The translations under genes were made by a program, and so were the position numbers. Source: Silurus meridionalis (taxonomy: Eukaryota; Chordata; Actinopteri; Siluriformes; Siluridae). From it: 64,000 nucleotides of DNA. Where the stretch lies: NCBI RefSeq assembly GCF_014805685.1, contig NC_060909.1, forward strand, positions 5,111,292 to 5,175,291. Direction: 5' to 3'. The notes under the pieces were generated by a model. That model was not told where the DNA came from. It saw only the letters and a list, made by a program, of their open reading frames with translations, and made no database searches. Below, piece after piece: positions 57,791-64,000 of the stretch (within the stretch, counting starts at the first letter, position 1; each line of letters starts with the position of its first letter).

Positions 57791-58960
57791 CAGCTCTTAT
57801 TTCAGCAATTAATACGCCACACAAGAGTCTTCTGACATTTGTCGATCAAGCACTCCATGAGCCAGAACCCCTAATTAGCATCCGTAGAGAAAAAGAGAGC
57901 GGGAAAAAGAGTTAATGATCAAACCCAGAGGGCCTAGACTTGGTGACAGACACAGAAAATAACATCACTTTACAGAAAACATTCACACATTAGCCTATAG
58001 ACCTCCAAACTTCATGACAAGTCTTCTATCACAGCAACAAAATTAACACAGAGAAACTCAGTGTAGTATTTAGTTTTGTGCCATAATCAGGTATGACTGA
58101 TTACACCGCTTTTACATGTTGTACCTCTGCACGTGTGACAAAGCCCCGAGCCCTTTTTCCCCCTCTTTCAATATTCGCTGCATTATTTTACATAACAAGC
58201 GCTGAGACTGTTCTTGATGCTCCACATTTAGCATTCATTGCATAATCCTAAACATGGCTGCCAATCTCAGCTCAGCCTCCTTTTATTTCCGAGGAAGCTT
58301 TACTAACCGTTCTTTCAGGCCAGTGATTGTTTGTAGTATTCTAATCTGTTTGTGGCCTCCCTTCTTTTGTCTTCCTGTACGCAGTGCTCATCCAGAAAAA
58401 GCACCATCATTCAATGCGGTGTTTGCAGAAAGCCGGGAATAAAATATGTATTGGTTTTCCAGCTAGCATTTCATTTTGTACCACACTGAAAAAAAAGGGA
58501 ATGAGAATCTATTCAAAGCTAAGTTCCGACTGCAAAGCGAAAAAAAAAGAGGAACACAACAGAAAATGGTGGCTGAGTTACTTACTTATCATTAAGAGGC
58601 TCAGTTTTCAAGGCCCCTTGTAACATTCAGTCATCTCCACATTCTATTTCCGCTCCTTATTTCTCCCACTTTCTCATCCTCGCTAACGCCGCCGTCGCCA
58701 CCACCGCCGCTGCTGCCGCTGCCGCCGCCTCCCCTTCTTCCCTCCTCGTCTCCTGACAAGCCCTGGGTTTTCAGCAAAGAAAGCGAGCATTAATTAAGAC
58801 AGTGCCAGCTGTAATTTTCTTGGGAAGTAAATTTCTGCACAACTAAAGGTTACGGGGACCTTTTCACTGTCAGAATTTACTACAGCCGCTGAATGTTAAT
58901 GCAGCTAATGAAGACATGCTCTCAGTCTCTGAACTTAAAAAGGTACCACTGCAGGAAGAA
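57791..58960. other. Single-copy block, possible conserved non-coding elements
   Basis: Balanced and repeat-poor. 58090-58420 and 58740-58920 are the most even parts, with AGCATTAATTAAGACAG near 58788 and ATGCAGCTAATGAAG. A GCC/GCT trinucleotide patch lies inside. Frames at 58254-58442 and 58384-58623 show no domain. Confidence 0.36.
58687..58732. repeat. (GCC/GCT)n imperfect trinucleotide patch
   Basis: GCCGCC and GCTGCCGCT triplets with interruptions, the most GC-rich spot in the window. It is not inside a recognisable coding frame. Confidence 0.8.
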
Positions 58961-59670
58961 GAGAAGAGGAGGATGGAGTGGAAAGGAAAAAAAAGGAGAA
59001 ATGGAGTGGGGGTGTGTGGGGAGGGGGGGTCTGATTTGATGAACGCATTCAGATGGTCCATGTTGACTGGGAGCAAGTGTGTGTGTTGCAATCTGTTTTT
59101 TTTTTTTTGTTTTTTTTACTGAGGAGGCAGCACGAATACCAGCAAACATATGTGTTAATAAACACCTCCAGATGGGTAGTCAAAAAATTGTCGAATATTG
59201 TTCGAACGCCGTTGCTGTATCATTTATATAAACAAAACTGGCATTAAACATTAGGGTTAAAATGGGGGTCTGGGGGGGGGGTCTCGTGGTGGTAAGCAAA
59301 GTTATCATTACACCTCAATGTAATATCTGTTCTGTGAAAAACTTTCAGTGGTGCCTCAGGGGGTGAGCAGGAGATAAAACTAATGATGTGGGCCACCAGG
59401 GTTTCAACCAATCAGGATAGAGGTGTTGCACATTTCCTGTTAATCTTGTTGCCTGTCGAATCAGAAAGGGCACCCATGTTTCACCAGCACTCAGATATTC
59501 TATCCCAGGCATGTTTGTCGAGGTAACAATGAAGAGATTGGGAGTGTATTTGTTTTGAATTGTAAGTTTTGAAACAAAATCTAGCTAAAAACTAGCTACT
59601 CATGCATTAAATATACTGCATGTACATTCACACACACTAACTCACAGTGGGAAAGTGTAAGATTTTGTGT
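58961..59670. other. Single-copy sequence
   Basis: Contains a T-run with one G (59096-59118) and a G-run (59272-59281). No gene was recognised. Confidence 0.42.
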
Positions 59671-60165
59671 GATCCTTCTACCAATGTGAGCGAAGACAGC
59701 GCATTCGATGATCCGTCTACCAACTGGAGCAAAAAGAGTAGAATATATGTGATCTTTCTTCCAATAGAAGTGAATAAAGTAGAGCTTATGTGATCTCTCT
59801 ACCAATTGGAGCAAAGACAGTAGAGTGCACATGATCCTTCTACCAATGAGAGTGAAGACATTCAATTGCATGTCATCCTTCCACTAACGAAAGTAGAGAT
59901 TAAAGAGTGCACGTGATTTTTTGACCAATGGGAGCAAAGACAGTGGATCCTTCTTCCACTAGAAGTGAAGACTTTAGAGTGTACATAATAATCCTTTGGC
60001 CAATAAGAGTGAAGATAGTAGATGGCATATGATCCTTTAACCAATAGGAGCCAAGACTGTATAGTGTAAGTGATCCTTTGATCAATGGGATTAATGTCAA
60101 TACAGTGTACATGATCCTCCTTCCAATAAGAGTGAAGACTGTTGGGTGCATTTGCTCCTTCGTCT
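59671..60165. repeat. 41-bp minisatellite, about 12 units
   Basis: The unit begins GATCCTTCTACCAATGAGAG and continues TGAAGACAGTAGAGTGCACAT. Unit starts fall at 59671, 59710, 59751, 59792, 59833, 59873, 59914, 59946, 59990, 60031, 60072, 60113 and a last partial at about 60155. Spacing is 39-41 except for one shortened unit (32) followed by one of 44. Most units keep a CCAAT or close variant. Since 41 is not a multiple of 3, the minus-strand frames over it cycle through three translations and are artefacts. Confidence 0.93.
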
Positions 60166-60368
60166 GATGTGTGGAATGCTAGGACGCCCTGGAATGCCCT
60201 TGCAAAATCATTGTACAGAAATGTGTGAACTTATCATTAATGTGTAACCCAATGGTATTATCTGAATATGTGACTGTATTTGTGATCTCTTTAAGTGCTC
60301 CAAATGAAATCAGATACAGAAACTTTTTAGGATTTTGCCTGTTTATACAAAAAATTGGGGAAAACCAA

Positions 60369-60371
<3 letters not shown>
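60166..60371. other. Short single-copy stretch
   Basis: Nothing recognised. Confidence 0.42.

Positions 60372-60419
<48 letters not shown>
60372..60419. repeat. (TC)n microsatellite
   Basis: About 23 TC units. Confidence 0.97.
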
Positions 60420-60421
<2 letters not shown>

Positions 60422-60513
60422 CTGACAACAAGGTGTCCATGCTTAGAGATGGCTGTTCCTTGTTTTCTGCATCATTTTGCCTGGAGTGTTGTGCTTGGCT
60501 GAACTATTAAGGA

Positions 60514-60660
60514 AGGTGATAGCATAGTGGTTGAGGTTTTGACTTTGAATCTGAGGGTTGTGGGTTCAAGTCCCGGCCACACCTGGCTGCCGCTTCTGGG
60601 CCCCTGAGCAGGCCCTTAACCCCTGAGCTGCTTGGTTGTATAAATGAAATACATCCCTCT
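60514..60660 (+). mobile_element. tRNA-derived SINE, head and body
   Basis: An A-box region GATAGCATAGTGGTTGAGG and a B-box GGGTTCAAGTCCC are spaced as in a tRNA promoter. The body GGCTGCCGCTTCTGGGCCCC and TGAGCAGGCCCTTAACCCC follows, then TGTATAAATGAAATACATCC. It stops before the L2-type tail. The best-preserved head among the six copies. Confidence 0.8.
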
Positions 60661-62559
60661 AAAAAAAACTAATTTCTGATTCTCGTCACTCCAAATAAAA
60701 ATCTTCAACTCTGCCACCTCCAGCTACGCCTCCTGTCTGCTTTCTATACCATAATACATCGTTCCTGGCATAGGAAATGCCATAACAGAATCTGATGTTG
60801 ACCGAAATCTTGATGAAATTATTTTTATGATGCTCATTATAATAGTGTCATAAGCCTTTGTAAGTGTTGCTGTAGGGTTATGGGAGTTATCATACAGGTT
60901 ATATGTAACGTCAAGCATAAGATAAGCATTAATAAAGATTACAAATAATAACACACACAGTGGTAAGGCTGAGACACCTGATTGAGCTCTTGTTTTGACA
61001 TTCCAGAATATTAGCTCTGAGAGTTTAGGGTATGTGCTTAAACTCTTTCAGGGAAGCTTTTAAGTGAAAGTAGAGATGGCTGTGAAGGACAGTAGTCATG
61101 CTGAAAGCCGAGAAGCAGAATGGACTTGTTGTGTTTGGCGTGCTGAATTATTTAAACAGGGCAAAAGCCTGGCTGGAGACTGATGCATACTATAAGCAGC
61201 TGATATAAGCGTTCACTTAATGGGCTGCTTTAGACAAAAAATAATAATCCATTCCAGCAGACATGCATATAGAGACACCGAGCGCATGGGTTCACCCCAG
61301 CCCGCCCTTTTTCACCATACACACACACACACACACTCATTTGTACAAACCTGGCCTGGAAGGTGAATTAAAGATACAGAGCAGGTCTGTTTTCAGCAAG
61401 GCCTTGAATTTTCGCACCTCAGCTCTGATGGGACGAGAGATGTGTTGGGTGAGAAAGCAAAGCAAAACAAGCCTCCCCTTTGCTTCAAAGCAAGTCAGAT
61501 GAATCCGAACACAGCAATCAAAGGCAAGGTCATGGAAAAAAAAACGGAAAAAAAAAAAAAACAGGCACGCCATGAAGAATTCCTGCAGAAAGTAATATTT
61601 AACCTGAGGCGAGAGAATAATTTCACTTTCTTCTGATCAGTTTAAAAAATCTCCCTTGTCAGTGGCAGCAGCTTTATACAAATTAATGGCCTTTAGTGAA
61701 AATCTCCTGCGCTTGGGTTATTAATTGTTAAAGTGCATACATTAAACAAAATGAGTAAAAAGTAATTTTAATAAGTTATCTCCTCTGAAAACCTGCCTGG
61801 AAAATAGTGGGAAAGACAGTGTGCAATCCAGATGAAGTGCAATATATCTCACAATAATACAGTATAAATATGAGAATGGGGAGAAAAAGAGACACGTCGA
61901 CAGAAACGAACGCACCGTCTGCTGCTATATTCGTTATTCCTCAGCATTCAGCACAATTAGCTGAGACTGCTACTCCCGCTAACAGAACTCTAAATCGTGT
62001 TGCTCTTCCCGCACAGATCTAAGCACAACGGCTGCGGCCTGGGCACACGGTCCAAGGTTAACTTGAGTTCACTCATCAGGGCAGGCAGCGGTTTAATTAC
62101 AGGACTTTCTGGTCAACTGAGCACGCTGTCATCAGAAAGATGGGTTTGTGTCGTGCCTTTTTTTTCCCCTCTCGTCTCTGCCTTGACAAACACTCAAAAC
62201 CCAGACTGTGAAGTGAGGTGAACTTTTTGAAACCTTGAGATAATTAGTTTGTGTATAGGCAACACATCAAAATGCGATCATGCTCGAAGCATGACTGTAA
62301 GATGTCAACAATTATGAGATGGAAAGTTTGTTCATTTATGACCTGTCCAAGACCTTTCCAGTTTGCAGGCAACAATTTCCATCATGGAAATTTAAGTTCT
62401 TATGAAGTTGCTAATCTGTCTATTCTCTCTTGCTTCATGCTTTTATCAGGATGCTAAAACTTTCAACTGCAAATCAAGACATTATTTCATATCGCTAAAT
62501 TCTACTCAAATTCAATTCTACTCAATTCAATCATACTCAAATTAAATTCTACTAGTCAG
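60661..62559. other. Single-copy sequence, possible conserved non-coding elements
   Basis: 61000-61260, 61640-61760 and 61900-62220 are balanced and repeat-poor, with a short CA run at 61320-61337 and an A-run at 61547-61561. A degenerate TCTACTCAAATTCAAT repeat lies at 62500-62560. Frames here (78-79 codons at most) show no domain. Confidence 0.36.
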
Positions 62560-62998
62560 ATTCAAAACAGTGATGCTTGCCTACAAGGCAAAAAATAGAC
62601 CAGCACCATCTTACCTCAGTGACCTAATCTCGTACTGCACCACGCTGTCTGAGATCCTCCAGCACTGCTTGACTGGTACCACCTTCTCTCAGAATGAGAG
62701 GTAAGTACACTTCAAGGCTCTTCTCTGTTCTGGCACCAAGGTGGTAGAATTAACTTCCCCTAGATGTCCGTACAGCAGAGTCCCTGATTATCTTTAAGCG
62801 ACGACTGAAGACCTACCTCTTCCTGAAACACTTAAATTAGCACTTTCCAAGTTTGCAGAATTCTAGGGTTATATTTATATTAAGTTTGTAATCTGGCATA
62901 CCAGTGTAGATTTATTCATTACTAGAGATTTAAAGCACTTTTGTTGGTCGCTCTGGATAAGGGCGTCTGCTAAATGCCGCAAATGTAAATGTAAATGT
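62560..62998 (+). pseudogene. L2-type LINE, C-terminal reverse-transcriptase end and 3' tail
   Basis: The first part encodes YKAKNRPAPSYLSDLISYC, and further on, near 62725-62825, it encodes SVLAP, PLDVRTAESLIIFKRRLKT and YLF. This matches the C-terminal end typical of L2-type LINEs (…PSYLSDLL… FSVLAPKLWN.LPLDVR.A.SL..FK..LKT.LF). A TAG replaces one tryptophan codon and a frameshift follows. The 3' end GTCGCTCTGGATAAGGGCGT, CTGCTAAATGCC and (AAATGT)n is shared with the SINEs of this window. The 5' end is missing, as is usual for L2 copies. Confidence 0.82.
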
Positions 62999-63254
62999 AC
63001 TCTGTTGACTCACTGATGTCCCTGATGCTGCACTAAAGGTTCCTCTTATTCTATCATGGGGTAATTCTTATACAACCACCATGCACCAAAGAGCGCCACA
63101 GGAGATCATTTCTGCCTCTGTCTATCAAACTATACACGATCAGGCATAACATTATGACATCATAACATTATCACTGGTGAAGTGAATAACGCTAAATATC
63201 TCTTTATCATGGCACCTGTTAGTGAGTGGGAAGATTTTGTCCTCAAAGTTGACA

Positions 63255-63262
63255 TGTTAGAT
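63255..63262. repeat. Left 8-bp target duplication of the nested element
   Basis: tgttagat. Confidence 0.85.
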
Positions 63263-63738
63263 CAGTGGTCCCCAGCCCCTGGGCCGTGGACCAGAACCTG
63301 TCCGTGGGTCAATTGGTACCGGTCCCCACAGAAAGAATACATAACTTACATTATTTCCGTTTTATTTATTATTTGATTCTGAACAATGTTTTATTTTGGA
63401 TGAAATGACCGGATTCTCTCCACCACATCTGTCTATGACTCACTCTTGATGCATGTCATGATGCCTCGGTCACATGTCTTACCTCCATCCACTACCTTCT
63501 TAAAGGGGCTGCTCCGGCCGCTAACACATAATACATTACCGCTAAATTCAAACCCCCAAGCGAGCAAAATGAACTAAAAACAGTGGATTCACGTTTATTA
63601 TTATATTTAGAAAAATATCAGTTTTTGCCGGTCGCATCATTTTATTTTGTTATATTTATCTGCCACACTTTAAAATAAAATTAACATTTTGTCTGACATT
63701 AATCAGGTCCTTGGCGAAAAAAAGGTTGGGGACCACTG
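63263..63738. mobile_element. hAT-like non-autonomous element (476 bp) nested in the Tc1 copy
   Basis: Terminal inverted repeats CAGTGGTCCCCAGCC (left) and GGTTGGGGACCACTG (right) differ at one base. The host sequence is duplicated as 8 bp: tgttagat (63255-63262) and tgttagaa (63739-63746), one mismatch. Eight-base duplication and CAGTG-type ends fit the hAT superfamily. There is no transposase inside. Confidence 0.9.
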
Positions 63739-63746
63739 TGTTAGAA
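63739..63746. repeat. Right 8-bp target duplication of the nested element
   Basis: tgttagaa, one mismatch with the left copy. Confidence 0.85.
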
Positions 63747-64000
63747 GCAGGAAAAATGGACGAGCATAAGGAATTGAGCGAGTTTTAAAAGGGCTAAATT
63801 GTGATGGCAACACAACTGGGTCAGAGCATCTCCAAAACTGCAGCTCTTATAGGATGTTCCTGATCTGCAGTGGTCAGTATCTATTGAAGGTGCCCCAATG
63901 ATGGAACAGTAGTGAACCAGCGACAGGGTCAGCGCGAATGCTGGCCCATCTGGTCTGATCCAACAGATGAGCTCCTGTAACGCAAAATGCTGAAGAAGTT

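Larger units (their letters stand above)
63131..64000 (+). mobile_element. Tc1/mariner-type element (family B), N-terminal half, cut by the window end
   Basis: It starts with TATACACGATCAGGCATAAC and ATTATGACATC, the family's inverted terminus. It continues through ATCATGGCACCTGTTAGTG and TTTTGTCCTCAAAGTTGAC, is interrupted at 63263-63738, and resumes at AGAAGCAGGAAAAATGG with the transposase start. The helix-turn-helix region follows (CTGGGTCAGAGCATCTCC, GCAGTGGTCAGTATCTATTG, TCTGATCCAACAGATGAGC). Substitutions and small gaps break the frame. The catalytic half lies beyond the window, if present at all. Confidence 0.82.

Noticed and set aside
59596..60151. Repeated peptide-like frames (FTLIGRRI, SYWLKDH) on the minus strand
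   Set aside because: They arise from the 41-bp minisatellite, whose length moves the frame at every unit; no start, stop or splice logic supports a gene.

Overview
This window reads as a gene-free stretch of a vertebrate nuclear genome, most likely a teleost fish and probably an ostariophysan of the catfish type. I base that on the repeats: three Tc1/mariner families, a tRNA-derived SINE whose tail matches an L2-type LINE, a tRNA-Glu SINE, an RTE-type LINE, hAT-like non-autonomous elements and very dense dinucleotide and GATA/GACA microsatellites. Family assignments rest on remembered consensus patterns, not on a search. I found no protein-coding gene I can defend. Nearly all long open frames are microsatellite translations, transposon remains or chance frames.

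Layout. 1-12000: single-copy sequence with two TG/ATT arrays, a Tc1 derivative abutting a second inverted-repeat element (3608-4541), a 70-bp near-perfect palindrome (5936-6005), a diverged tandem duplication (7828-8580) and three SINEs, one with perfect 19-bp target duplications (9949-10197). 12000-14500: a broken RTE-type LINE, interrupted by another repeat and followed by a hAT-like end. 14500-25400: mostly single-copy blocks with the look of conserved non-coding elements, including an exact PBX-MEIS type site at 18741. 25400-29200: a transposon cluster (possible LTR end, three Tc1 copies, two TA tracts). 29200-36200 and 36900-48200: further single-copy blocks between microsatellites, two foldback sequences (39451-39588, 42971-43030) and a juxtaposed 3'/5' splice-site motif at 44784-44818. 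48200-52200: nested and abutting transposons and a short telomere-like tract. 52200-64000: single-copy blocks, a 1.6-kb higher-order GATA/GACA array (55835-57432), a 41-bp CCAAT-containing minisatellite (59671-60165), an L2-type LINE tail and a Tc1 copy carrying a nested hAT-like element with 8-bp target duplications (63131-64000).

Interpretation (inference). Repeat-poor, moderately GC-rich islands separated by AT-rich and repeat-rich DNA, with no exons, fit either a regulatory gene desert next to a developmental gene or the inside of a very long intron. I could not identify the neighbouring gene. Conservation of the islands cannot be judged from one sequence; a teleost whole-genome alignment would settle it.
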